Below are positions 7,347 through 16,054 of a stretch of 64,000 bases of DNA, piece by piece. Every line of letters starts with the position of its first letter. Position 1 is the stretch's first letter. A program made the translations under genes and the position numbers. Source of the DNA: Nitrososphaerota archaeon (GTDB lineage Archaea > Thermoproteota > Nitrososphaeria > Nitrososphaerales > JACPRH01); NCBI GenBank assembly GCA_023379805.1, contig JAMCPI010000012.1, forward strand, positions 397,020 to 461,019, read 5' to 3'. The notes beneath the pieces were generated by a model that saw only the letters and a program-made list of their open reading frames with translations, was not told the origin of the DNA and did no database searches.

Positions 7347-8854
7347 AGAGCTACGTATTACCCGACTTTAATGTAACTATCGATCGAGAAACATGCACCG
7401 TCTGTCGCGGCTGCGTAATCCAATGCACCTTCAACGTGTACTCCTTCAACAAGGAGAAGAACCGCATCGACATCGACATGAACAAGTGTGTTGACTGCCA
7501 ACGCTGCATCACATTCTGCCCTGAAGATTCGATTACTGTCACTCCCACTCCAATCCAGTACAGGCAGAATGCCTCTTGGAGCCGAGAGAACATCCGAAAC
7601 ATCGCAAAACAGGCTGAGGCAGGAGGCATACTTCTCACAGGCATGGGCTGTGACAAACCAAACTTCACCTACTTCGACCGCCTACTCCTAAACGCGAGCC
7701 AAGTAACAAACCCCTCAATAGACCCTATACGTGAACCAATGGAGCTACGCACATACCTAGGCTCGAAACCAAGCCTAGTGAACATCTCCTCCACAGGTGA
7801 GTCTTTGACAGACATCTCCCTAGAGTCACCGCAGCTACAAGTCGAAATCCCAATACTCTTCTCAGCCATGTCCTTCGGCTCAGTCAACCTAAACGTGCAG
7901 GAAACGCTTGCAAGAACCGCTGTCACAAGCGGAACATACTTCAACGTAGGTGAAGGTGGCTTAAACCCAAAGCTCAACAAATACGCGGATCACCTTGTGC
8001 TACAGGTGGCCTCTGGTCGCTTCGGAGTCCACAAGGGGTACTTGGACGCAGGCGCAGCAGTGGAGATCAAAATCGGTCAGGGTGCGAAACCCGGTATCGG
8101 CGGCCACCTCCCCGGAGAGAAAGTGACCGAGGAGATATCTGCTACAAGAATGATACCGCAGGGAACAGACGCCCTCTCACCGGCACCTCACCACGACATC
8201 TACTCAATCGAGGATTTGTCACAACTAATATCCGCTATCAAAGAGGCAACCGACTACTCCAAACCTGTTATCGTCAAGATCGCGGCGGTGCACAACTCCG
8301 CAGCTATCGCGAGCGGCATAGTCAGAGCCGGCGCAGACATCATCGCCATAGACGGAATGAGAGGCGCAACAGGCGCAGCACCCCAAGTGATCCGAGACAA
8401 CGTCGGCATCCCGATAGAGATGGCCATAGCCAGCGTAGACTCCCGGCTGAACCAGGAAGGCATCAGAAACAAGGTCTCCCTAATCGCAGGCGGAGGCATC
8501 AGGAGCAGCAGCGACGTTGTCAAGGCCATAGCATTAGGCGCTGACGCCTGCTACATCGCAACCGCCGCCCTCATAGCTATGGGCTGCACAGTTTGCCAGA
8601 AATGCTACACCGGAAAATGCCCTTGGGGCATCGCTACAATGGATCCGATGATTAGCCGGCGCCTCAATCCCGACATAGCGGCTAAACGGGTGGAGAATCT
8701 AATCAGAGGCTGGAGCCTAGAGATCAAGGAGATGCTCGGCGGAATGGGCATCAATTCAGTCGAAAGTCTCCGTGGAAACCGTCATCAACTAAGAGGTGTA
8801 GGGCTGACTGAACGGGAGCTTGAGATACTCGGGATAAGGATGGTCGGAAGTTAG
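7343..8854 (+). CDS. Glutamate synthase, FMN/iron-sulfur catalytic subunit
   Basis: A 503-residue protein using a TTG start embedded in the preceding stop codon. Two 4Fe-4S motifs, CTVCRGCVIQC and CVDCQRCITFC, occupy the first 65 residues as a fused ferredoxin domain. The central FMN-binding TIM barrel follows, and CTVCQKCYTGKCPWG near the C-terminus is the 3Fe-4S ligand region typical of GltB. This is the archaeal arrangement in which GltB domains are separate genes. The built-in ferredoxin suggests reduced ferredoxin as donor. The reaction makes glutamate from 2-oxoglutarate and ammonia. Confidence 0.92.
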   Translation: MKSYVLPDFNVTIDRETCTVCRGCVIQCTFNVYSFNKEKNRIDIDMNKCVDCQRCITFCPEDSITVTPTPIQYRQNASWSRENIRNIAKQAEAGGILLTGMGCDKPNFTYFDRLLLNASQVTNPSIDPIREPMELRTYLGSKPSLVNISSTGESLTDISLESPQLQVEIPILFSAMSFGSVNLNVQETLARTAVTSGTYFNVGEGGLNPKLNKYADHLVLQVASGRFGVHKGYLDAGAAVEIKIGQGAKPGIGGHLPGEKVTEEISATRMIPQGTDALSPAPHHDIYSIEDLSQLISAIKEATDYSKPVIVKIAAVHNSAAIASGIVRAGADIIAIDGMRGATGAAPQVIRDNVGIPIEMAIASVDSRLNQEGIRNKVSLIAGGGIRSSSDVVKAIALGADACYIATAALIAMGCTVCQKCYTGKCPWGIATMDPMISRRLNPDIAAKRVENLIRGWSLEIKEMLGGMGINSVESLRGNRHQLRGVGLTERELEILGIRMVGS

Positions 8855-9622
8855 TTGAGCAGAACAATGCCCCCGATGTCAGCAGGGTCAGGTAAAGCCT
8901 ACACTATAGACGCGCAGGGACTTGACACTCGACGTCTAAACCAGGAACTGCGGAAGATTGTGAATAACGGCCACCGCGAGATAGAGTTGCTTAACGTCAC
9001 AGGTCAACGATACATCGCAGCCGGTCTAAAGGGTGATTTTCAAATCGACATCGACGGCACACCTGGAAACGATCTAGGCGCCTTTATGGACGGGCCGACT
9101 ATCCGTGTCCACGGAAACGGCCAAGACGGCTACGGCAATACAATGAACAGCGGCGAAATTGTTGTTCAAGGCGATGTTGGCGATATCACCGGACTCTCAG
9201 CGCGCGGCGGACGGATCTTTGTTAAAGGCAACGCCGGCTACCGAACCGGGGTTCATATGAAGGAGTTTCAAGGCTCAAGGCCAATCATCGTGATAGGCGG
9301 TTCTGCAGGCGACTACTTGGGCGAGTATATGGCTGGCGGAGTAGTTCTGCTGCTTGGACAGGGGCTTGAAGGGAATCATCAAGCAGATTTCGTTGGCACC
9401 GGAATGCATGGAGGCGTCATTTATCTGAAAGGCGAAGTCAGAGGCATCGGCCGAGAAGTAGCTATCCTCGACATAACTGAAGATGACCGCCGCTTCATCG
9501 AAGAACTTGTCAAAGATTATACAAAGCATTTCAACGTAGACGTCAAAAACGTGGCCGAAGGCGACTTCAAGAAACTAATCCCAGTCTCATCAAGACCATA
9601 CGGAACCCTCTACACATACTAA
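8855..9622 (+). CDS. Glutamate synthase, GXGXG-domain subunit
   Basis: A 255-residue protein matching the C-terminal GXGXG beta-helix domain of GltB. Repeated turns such as GDVGDITGLSARGG and GNAGYRTGVHM show the right-handed helix pattern. The TTG start follows the preceding TAG with no gap. This domain is structural and helps organise the FMN subunit and ammonia tunnel. It closes the three-gene operon. Confidence 0.9.
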   Translation: MSRTMPPMSAGSGKAYTIDAQGLDTRRLNQELRKIVNNGHREIELLNVTGQRYIAAGLKGDFQIDIDGTPGNDLGAFMDGPTIRVHGNGQDGYGNTMNSGEIVVQGDVGDITGLSARGGRIFVKGNAGYRTGVHMKEFQGSRPIIVIGGSAGDYLGEYMAGGVVLLLGQGLEGNHQADFVGTGMHGGVIYLKGEVRGIGREVAILDITEDDRRFIEELVKDYTKHFNVDVKNVAEGDFKKLIPVSSRPYGTLYTY

Positions 9623-9745
9623 CTAACTGCCTGTCCTGCAAAACAAGCAGGCAAATCCGCATCTAGTCCAGCCCTGCATTAACCCAGATAATCCAATACA
9701 GTAAACAGCGCTCCAGTCAACAGCATATGCAATTCTAACATACTA

Positions 9746-9857
9746 ACAAAAGAAAACACTGGGGAGTAGTCTTGCAAGCCTACATCACTTACCCTTGCAA
9801 CTCCTGCAGCCTAAGGTACTCTACGTGATGCAGATCCGTTAAGGTAACAACCGGATT
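9746..9857 (-). ncRNA. Putative ncRNA, copy 1 of a two-member family
   Basis: An unannotated transcript is inferred from its similarity to 36507-36609. Both copies have the same promoter block, a shared 5' segment AAGAATCCGGTTG, and a shared 3' end (TGCAAGA, then CCCCARTGTTTT with a T-tract), with a divergent middle. Copy 1 can fold: ATCC(G)GTT at 9856-9849 pairs with AACGGAT at 9840-9834. CTGCATCAC at 9833-9825 pairs with GTGATGTAG at 9788-9780, enclosing TACCTT/AAGGGTA. No open reading frame spans it. It does not show C/D or H/ACA boxes. Function is unknown. Confidence 0.55.
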
Positions 9858-9925
9858 CTTACACACTTTTCCTCGCTTTATATATCCCTCCCTCGGCCAA
9901 TGGCAGCAGTGGCGCCGGCGCACGA
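9858..9925 (-). promoter_or_regulatory. Conserved promoter block of ncRNA copy 1
   Basis: The 58 bases at 9868-9925 match 36439-36496 at 57 of 58 positions. The block holds the 10-bp palindrome GCGCCGGCGC, a GC-rich stretch ending GGCCGAGGGAGGG, and a TATA box (TATATAAA on the minus strand, plus coordinates 9877-9884) about 27 nt upstream of the predicted transcript start. The identity upstream of the TATA box is far more than core promoter function needs, which suggests a bound activator. Confidence 0.6.
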
Positions 9926-10095
9926 CGCTACCTAGATAACATGAATTTGATCTAGGCAATAGAAAAACTCAAACCAGTTCTAACAGCCTCTAACTTGCTT
10001 TTTCCGTATCAACTGTTCTAAGGTAATGCACCAAACTATGAAGCATAATAGATAATAGACCCGCAATTTTCATTGATTAAAGTGTGATATAACTG

Positions 10096-10398
10096 TTGGT
10101 CGAACCTACCCGTGAAACAATATTAGAAGCGCTGAAAGGTTGCTACGACCCCGAGATCCCAGTAAACATCGTGGATCTAGGATTAATCTACAATCTAAAC
10201 ATCAAAGACGGAGACGTCTCTGTTAAGATGGCGTTAACTGCTCCCGGCTGCCCAATGGGACTCTACATCGTCGAGCAGGTAAAACAAACGGTGATGAAAC
10301 TCAAAGACATCAAACACGTTGACGTAGAAATAGTTAACACGCCACCTTGGACACCGGATCGAATGACAGACGAAGGCCGAAAAGCCCTGGGCTTCTAA
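10096..10398 (+). CDS. MIP18/DUF59 family protein, SufT-like
   Basis: A 100-residue protein with the full DUF59 signature: DPEIPVNIVDLGLIY near residues 17-31 and APGCP near 49-53 with the conserved reactive cysteine. Relatives (SufT, CIA2/MIP18) help mature iron-sulfur proteins. The start is TTG at 10096, just downstream of an A/T-rich region. It stands alone, facing away from the putative ncRNA, so its client proteins cannot be read from context, though several Fe-S enzymes are encoded nearby. Confidence 0.88.
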   Translation: MVEPTRETILEALKGCYDPEIPVNIVDLGLIYNLNIKDGDVSVKMALTAPGCPMGLYIVEQVKQTVMKLKDIKHVDVEIVNTPPWTPDRMTDEGRKALGF

Positions 10399-10526
10399 CC
10401 GATAATACTGCCGTTCACTAGATTAGATGAGGTAAGAAAAGATAAGGTCTGTGAGCGAAACACGTTCGGAATTAATATTCACTTACTTATCTTTGTTCGC
10501 TTAAGGATGGATGGCGTTAAAGGTAG

Positions 10527-11753
10527 ATGAATAGTGAAGCCGTAGACGGGCAGTCGAAGGTTCGGCTTCTTCCAATGTTTGCAGCCTTAGTCTTTCTGCT
10601 GCTGGGTCTCGTAGTCGGGGGTCTGCGGCTTATGCTGATTAACGGCGTTGGCATCAGTTTCCCTCCACTTGAGCGATTTTATGTGCTGCACTCAGAAATT
10701 ACGGTCTTAGGTTTTCTCGGTCTCCTCATAATGTTTGAACGAGCAGTCGGTGTCGAGGTTCTACCGAAGGATCGCAGACCTGCAACTGTTAAGTTGATGA
10801 TACCGATTTTTGCGGCTGGACTGCTTCTCTATCTCGCTGGAAGATTTGTGCAGAGCGATTCTGTAGTTTTGTTAGGCGGCATGCTGATGGCTGTAGGCTC
10901 CCTGTTCTTCGCATACGTTGTTTGGTGGCTGTTTCTCCGCGTAGATAACTTGGCAATGTACTTTATGCTTCTAGGCATCGCCGCCCTCACAACCGCAAGC
11001 CTCGTTGCTACACGCATCGTAACTTGGGATCAATACGGTTTCGCACTGCTTCTTCTAAGCTACCCTATGTTGTTCATCATCGGGGAGCGGGTAGATCTGA
11101 CAAGGTTCGGCTCAGGCCACGCAGGACGACGCAACTTCAAAACAGCTCTTGCATTCGCCTCCACAGGCCTGATACTCCTAATCATTGACACAGTTCTGCT
11201 CCCAAGTACTCTGCTGCTAGGCGGAGTCGCCGCATGCTACCTGGTGGTGATAAGTGTCACCTACAGAGTCGAATCTATGAGTCTCCGCCGCATATCAAAA
11301 ATTCGATATCCGATCAACCGATACGTAACGATCCACACGACAACCGCGTATTACTGGATAACAGCGGGACTGGCTCTGCTGCTTCTCAGGCTCGTCTGGA
11401 CAAGCAACCCGTTCCTCTACGACGCTTTCATTCACTCAATCGGAGTCGGGTTCGTAGGAACAATGATACTGGCGCACGGCCCAATAATCCTCCCAGCTAT
11501 CATGAAAAGGCCAATGATCAGCAAAACATTGAGCCTGATCCCGCTTCTACTCCTTTCATTAGGCAACCTAATCAGAGTGGCAGGTGACTTGGTGAAACCA
11601 TTCTACTTCAACATCGCCGCAGCAATCGGCTACTCTGGGCTGCTGATACTGATAGCCGTACTGGCGTTCTTCATAATGATGATACATGCGATGCGATCGA
11701 ATGTTTCTCCTTCTCCTTCCTCTTCCCCTTCTTCTGCTCCGCAACAGAATTGA
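10527..11753 (+). CDS. Polytopic membrane protein, family not assigned
   Basis: A 408-residue protein with about twelve predicted membrane helices and almost no soluble domain. Conserved-looking histidines lie in helices (YVLHSEITVLGFLG, FIHSIGVGFVG and ILAHGPIILP), a pattern seen in haem- or copper-binding families such as NnrS and haem-copper oxidase-like proteins. I cannot place it firmly in either. The C-terminal tail is Ser/Pro-rich (SPSPSSSPSSAPQQ). It is followed by an ABC transporter operon but separated by about 87 bp. Confidence 0.75.
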   Translation: MNSEAVDGQSKVRLLPMFAALVFLLLGLVVGGLRLMLINGVGISFPPLERFYVLHSEITVLGFLGLLIMFERAVGVEVLPKDRRPATVKLMIPIFAAGLLLYLAGRFVQSDSVVLLGGMLMAVGSLFFAYVVWWLFLRVDNLAMYFMLLGIAALTTASLVATRIVTWDQYGFALLLLSYPMLFIIGERVDLTRFGSGHAGRRNFKTALAFASTGLILLIIDTVLLPSTLLLGGVAACYLVVISVTYRVESMSLRRISKIRYPINRYVTIHTTTAYYWITAGLALLLLRLVWTSNPFLYDAFIHSIGVGFVGTMILAHGPIILPAIMKRPMISKTLSLIPLLLLSLGNLIRVAGDLVKPFYFNIAAAIGYSGLLILIAVLAFFIMMIHAMRSNVSPSPSSSPSSAPQQN

Positions 11754-11840
11754 GTAGAAACGGTGAGCAAAATCGATAGTTTTGAGCCACTTTATTACGG
11801 TGGGGGCTGTCATGCTTGGTATGATGAGTGACTTGTAGTT

Positions 11841-12539
11841 TTGGCAAGTCGTGTAAGTGTTGAGCTCAGAGATGTCTGGAAGATCTACGGTGACACAGGG
11901 GTCACCACTACTGCTCTGAAGGGAGTTAACTTCAAGGTTAAGCGCGGCGAGTTCACCTCAATAGTCGGTCCCTCTGGAAGCGGTAAATCGACGCTTCTCA
12001 ACATACTCGGCACCCTCGATGTTCCTACTAAAGGGAAGGTTTTCATCGACGGCGTTGACACATCCACTCTTAACGACTCACAGCTCTCACGTCTGAGAAG
12101 CGAGAAGATCGGTTTCATCTTTCAATCATTTAACCTGATTCCACGTATGACTGCGCTGATGAACGTCGAGCTACCCCTAATCAATCAAGGCGTTGACGGT
12201 GACAAAAGAAAAGATCGGGCTCTCGACAAACTGGAGAAGGTGGGTCTCCTGAAGAAGGCGCTAAATACACCGTTTCAGCTCAGCGGCGGAGAACAGCAAC
12301 GAGTCGCTGTCGCACGAGCCCTCGTAACCGACCCCGCGCTCATCCTGGCCGATGAGCCCACTGGGAACCTCGATACGAAGAACACCGAGGTAATCGTCAA
12401 TCTTCTAAAAGAACTGAACCGATCAACTGGCACAACCTTCCTCGTGATCACACACAACCCGGAGGTTTCGAACCGCACACAGAGAATCATATATCTGAAG
12501 GACGGAACCGTGGAACGGGAGGAGACACCCGCGTCTTGA
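11841..12539 (+). CDS. MacB/LolD-type ABC transporter ATPase
   Basis: A 232-residue ATPase with Walker A GPSGSGKS at 43-50, Q-loop FQSFNLIP, signature LSGGEQQRVAVARAL and Walker B LILADEPTGNLD. This subfamily works with single-domain MacB/FtsX-like permeases. The matching permease lies 3.5 kb downstream on the opposite strand (16055-17305). Its TTG start is assigned by frame. Its stop overlaps the TTG start of the giant surface protein, coupling the two. Confidence 0.9.
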   Translation: MASRVSVELRDVWKIYGDTGVTTTALKGVNFKVKRGEFTSIVGPSGSGKSTLLNILGTLDVPTKGKVFIDGVDTSTLNDSQLSRLRSEKIGFIFQSFNLIPRMTALMNVELPLINQGVDGDKRKDRALDKLEKVGLLKKALNTPFQLSGGEQQRVAVARALVTDPALILADEPTGNLDTKNTEVIVNLLKELNRSTGTTFLVITHNPEVSNRTQRIIYLKDGTVEREETPAS

Positions 12540-15500
12540 AAGCCAAAAGCGTTTTAACACTTCTAACAATTTTGATGATTGTCGCTCTATCAACAACATC
12601 CCTAGCGCTTCTTCCAAGCAGCAGCGCCGCCTCGCCAGGAGACAGCTTCGACACCGCCATCCGAGTTACCGCAGGCCGCTACAACAACACCCTGCTGAGC
12701 GGCGATTACTTCTACAAGATCGATCTACGGACTAGGCAAACCCTCACCCTCAGACTGGATATACCTGAAGGATCAAACTACAACCTCTTCCTTTACGACC
12801 CGAACCGGAACCTGCTTAGCTCATCCAGCCAACCCGGTTCTCTCAGCGAAACAATCAGGTTAAGCGCAAATACAACTGGAACATACTACGTCAAGGTCAG
12901 CGGTACACGTCTCTCAGGCACCGGCGTCTACTACCTGACAGCTTTAGTTACCGATTTTGAAGTTACAGGCGCAGACTGGGGTGCCGGGGCACTCCGCCCT
13001 GAAGCAGGCCCAGGTGACGTGGGTGTCCCTCTGCAAATCACAGTTAGAAATGGCGGTGACTACGCTGCAGAGAACCTCGTCGCCACCGTGAAACTTCCCA
13101 ACGAGTTTTCGAACAGCACCGGTGGAGACACAGTCACCTCCCACCTAGCTGCTCCGATACCGTCAGGTCAAACAGGCCTCTTCACCTTCACAGTAAATAT
13201 TGCTGGAACCGCCTCTATCGGACGGCATAATCTGGCCGTGACTTTAAACTACGATCTGCGCACAGCCCCAGCCACCCTGCTCAACGGTTCACCAGAAGAT
13301 CTGCCGGCAACTATCCCGCTACTAGGTAAGGTGAATCTTGCCGTCTCCATCGATGTGCAGCAGCTGACACCTGGAGAAACTAATACAGTTAGGGTGCAGG
13401 TCAGAAACACCGGCTCAGCCACCGCTTCCGGAATAGATGTGGTTCTCGCCACCCCACCGTCGCTCATCCTAATCGGCGTAGATAATCATCTGCACTTCGA
13501 GAAGATAGCGCCTAACCAGACTGTCGAAGTCTCTGTGCCTCTACAAGTATCATCCGCAGCCGCAGGATCCTTGGTGCAGCTCAACCTCGCAATCAGCTAT
13601 ACTGATGCGTACGGCAACGTTAGATCAACGAATCGAAGCCTAGGCTTCAACCTTGCAGCTGAGCGCACCCAGTTTCAGGTAACTGATGTCAACTGGAGTG
13701 CAGCTGGAAAACCGCTTGAGATTGGACCGGGCGATAAGGGCGCAACACTGAACGTGAAGGTGCAGAACCTAGGTGAGAACCCTGTAACCGGGTTACGCGG
13801 AACCCTGTACTTAACCTCACCATTCAGCAAGAAGCTGAACAGAGACATAGTTTCAAGCTCCTACGGCTCCACCGTCCAACCCGGCCAGTTCAGCACCTTC
13901 GAGTTCGTCATCGACGTCAACCAAAACGCTACGATCGGTCGCTTCCAGCTAAAGATGAATCTAGGCTACCTTCTTGTGAAAGATGGGCAGCCCCAGACCA
14001 CCGAGTCGATTAACCTAACCGTCCCGGTTCTCCTGATGGGCAAAGTCGACCTTGAAATCTCCCAAAACACAGCGACGATAAAACCCGGCGAAACCAACCC
14101 ACTTTCACTCTCCATAATTAACGCCGGCAGCGGATCAGCCTCAGCGGTGGATGTCAGTATCTCAGTCCCTACCAGCCTTGCACTAGGCGGCGAAGACAAC
14201 CACCTCTTCACCCAGACCCTTAACCAAGGCGAATCCATCAAACGCAACATATCGCTCTTCGTACCGCTTACAGCCGCAGGATCCACTACACAACTCACCT
14301 TCGCAATCAGCTACCGCGACCCCTACGGCGTAGACAGATCCATTACTCGTACAATCAGCCTCCAAGTACTGGAAATAGAAGGAGCAGGCATAAGTGTAGC
14401 AGAGGTTGTCTGGGGCTCTCCAAACAGCCCAGTAGAAGTCAACCTAGGCGATAGAAATGTTCCAGTGACACTTGTAGTGAAGAACGTCGGCACACAATCT
14501 ATCACCGGCCTCTCCGCAGAAATCCGGCTTCCTCAACCCTTGATGAACTCAACTGCCGGCAGCGCAGTCACATCATACTTCGGAGGAGCCGTTCAACCCG
14601 GCGGAACAGCTCAGCTACAGTTCAAGGTAGACATCAATGAAAACGGCAATCCCGGTCTACTCCAGCTTAATCTCTCAGTGAACTACTTAGTTGTCAGAGG
14701 TGAACTTTACCAACCTTCCCGACAGAGTGGTTTGACTGCTTCCCTATTGCTTAAAGCGCGAGCTGACGTCGAGACAAGTATCGAGGGCACAGTCATCACT
14801 GCTGAAACCGTCAACAACGCTGTTGTCACGGTAACAAACACCGGAACCAGCCGATTAGCTGATGTAACGGTCACGATAACGCCGCCGAACACAGTATCAC
14901 TAGCCACTGGAAGCAACCGGGTGGAGCTCAGAGATCTAAAGCCGGGTGAAAGCAGACGACTTCAGATAGGGCTCTTCGCCTCTGCAAGCTCAGTGGGGCT
15001 CCCGCTCCAAGGAACGATGACGTGGACCTTCCGTGATAACTATGGTCTGCAGCAAAGCAAATCGCTCGCCTTCGGGGTAATTGTGAAGGACTGGTCAAGC
15101 CCCATCACAGTATCAACCGGCGAAAACGTTCTCACCGTGGGTCGAGTCAGTGAACCGGTGATTGAGATAAGAAACACCGGCGATACCCCCGTTAAAGCAG
15201 TCAAGGTGGTTATGACCCTCCCGGTTACGCAGGCCGGCTCCTCTCCTCTCACACTGATATCAGGTTCAAACGAGTGGTTTTTCGACACCATCGGCGGTAG
15301 AGGCAGCGTCACACTGAAACCTAAGATACTGCCAACCCTCACAACCGCAGATAACTCTTACCAAGTGAACTTGTCAATCAACTTCCAGGACTCCCAGGGT
15401 GTATCACACAGGGAGAGCAAGAGCATCAGCTTCATAGCGAGAGGTTCAGCCGACATGTCGATCCTTGAAGTAAACATCTCTCCACCTAAGGCTGCGCCAG

Positions 15501-15982
15501 CCACCACCGTCACCGTCTCAGGTACACTTCTGAACAAAGGATCAACATCAGCGCTATACACCCGGATGAACGCGAAGACCTCCGATTACATTTCACCGTC
15601 ACCAGCTGGAGGCACCTATCTAGGCGAGGTTTCCCCGAACGCCCCCTTCGCATTCAGCCTTCCACTCAACATATCCGGAAGCACCCCTGTAGGCGATTAC
15701 AAAGTTCCACTTGTCTTCAGATACGAAGACGAATACGGCAAGAACTACACCTTCACAAGGGAAATCTCTATTCCAGTAGAAGCATCATCTGCCCCAAACG
15801 GCGGTTCAAACGGCTCCAAAAGCACCTCAGGCTCCTCGAACCTCCTCAACTTAGCAGCCGAAAACTGGCTCTACATCCTAGCCATGTTGGTAGCGGTGGT
15901 ACTCATATTCGTGCTCGCTAGACGACGGCGAGTCTCAGGCCGAGTTCGAGAACGAATAGCCGCCGCCACTGAAGAATCGTAG
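12536..15982 (+). CDS. Giant secreted CARDB-repeat protein with C-terminal anchor
   Basis: A 1148-residue surface protein. Residues 1-32 form a signal peptide ending near SSAA. A PPC-like beta domain follows (about 35-135). After that comes a two-domain unit of about 230 residues, repeated roughly three times: one half contains PGDxGVPL-like text followed by VxNxG, and the other begins KVxLxVS with PGExN. These are immunoglobulin-like CARDB/COG1361 folds. The last repeats are more divergent. A Gly/Ser-rich linker leads to one membrane helix (about 1113-1132) and an Arg-rich tail. Coupling to the MacB-type ATPase suggests an extracytoplasmic arm or adaptor of that transporter. Confidence 0.85.
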   Translation: MKAKSVLTLLTILMIVALSTTSLALLPSSSAASPGDSFDTAIRVTAGRYNNTLLSGDYFYKIDLRTRQTLTLRLDIPEGSNYNLFLYDPNRNLLSSSSQPGSLSETIRLSANTTGTYYVKVSGTRLSGTGVYYLTALVTDFEVTGADWGAGALRPEAGPGDVGVPLQITVRNGGDYAAENLVATVKLPNEFSNSTGGDTVTSHLAAPIPSGQTGLFTFTVNIAGTASIGRHNLAVTLNYDLRTAPATLLNGSPEDLPATIPLLGKVNLAVSIDVQQLTPGETNTVRVQVRNTGSATASGIDVVLATPPSLILIGVDNHLHFEKIAPNQTVEVSVPLQVSSAAAGSLVQLNLAISYTDAYGNVRSTNRSLGFNLAAERTQFQVTDVNWSAAGKPLEIGPGDKGATLNVKVQNLGENPVTGLRGTLYLTSPFSKKLNRDIVSSSYGSTVQPGQFSTFEFVIDVNQNATIGRFQLKMNLGYLLVKDGQPQTTESINLTVPVLLMGKVDLEISQNTATIKPGETNPLSLSIINAGSGSASAVDVSISVPTSLALGGEDNHLFTQTLNQGESIKRNISLFVPLTAAGSTTQLTFAISYRDPYGVDRSITRTISLQVLEIEGAGISVAEVVWGSPNSPVEVNLGDRNVPVTLVVKNVGTQSITGLSAEIRLPQPLMNSTAGSAVTSYFGGAVQPGGTAQLQFKVDINENGNPGLLQLNLSVNYLVVRGELYQPSRQSGLTASLLLKARADVETSIEGTVITAETVNNAVVTVTNTGTSRLADVTVTITPPNTVSLATGSNRVELRDLKPGESRRLQIGLFASASSVGLPLQGTMTWTFRDNYGLQQSKSLAFGVIVKDWSSPITVSTGENVLTVGRVSEPVIEIRNTGDTPVKAVKVVMTLPVTQAGSSPLTLISGSNEWFFDTIGGRGSVTLKPKILPTLTTADNSYQVNLSINFQDSQGVSHRESKSISFIARGSADMSILEVNISPPKAAPATTVTVSGTLLNKGSTSALYTRMNAKTSDYISPSPAGGTYLGEVSPNAPFAFSLPLNISGSTPVGDYKVPLVFRYEDEYGKNYTFTREISIPVEASSAPNGGSNGSKSTSGSSNLLNLAAENWLYILAMLVAVVLIFVLARRRRVSGRVRERIAAATEES

Positions 15983-16054
15983 GCTTGCTGCTGCGCGGAG
16001 CAGCCTAGTCCAGTTGCTTAGAGATGCTTCTTCCTCTCTTTCATTTCAATAATT

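Noticed and set aside
9746..9857. C/D-box guide RNA interpretation of ncRNA copy 1
   Set aside because: GTGATGT resembles a C box, but no D box (CTGA) is present and the element is not conserved in copy 2.
9746..9857. Mobile repeat (MITE) interpretation of the two-copy element
   Set aside because: No terminal inverted repeats or target duplications were found, the conserved parts map to promoter, 5' end and 3' end of a transcript, and the middle differs. Not fully excluded.
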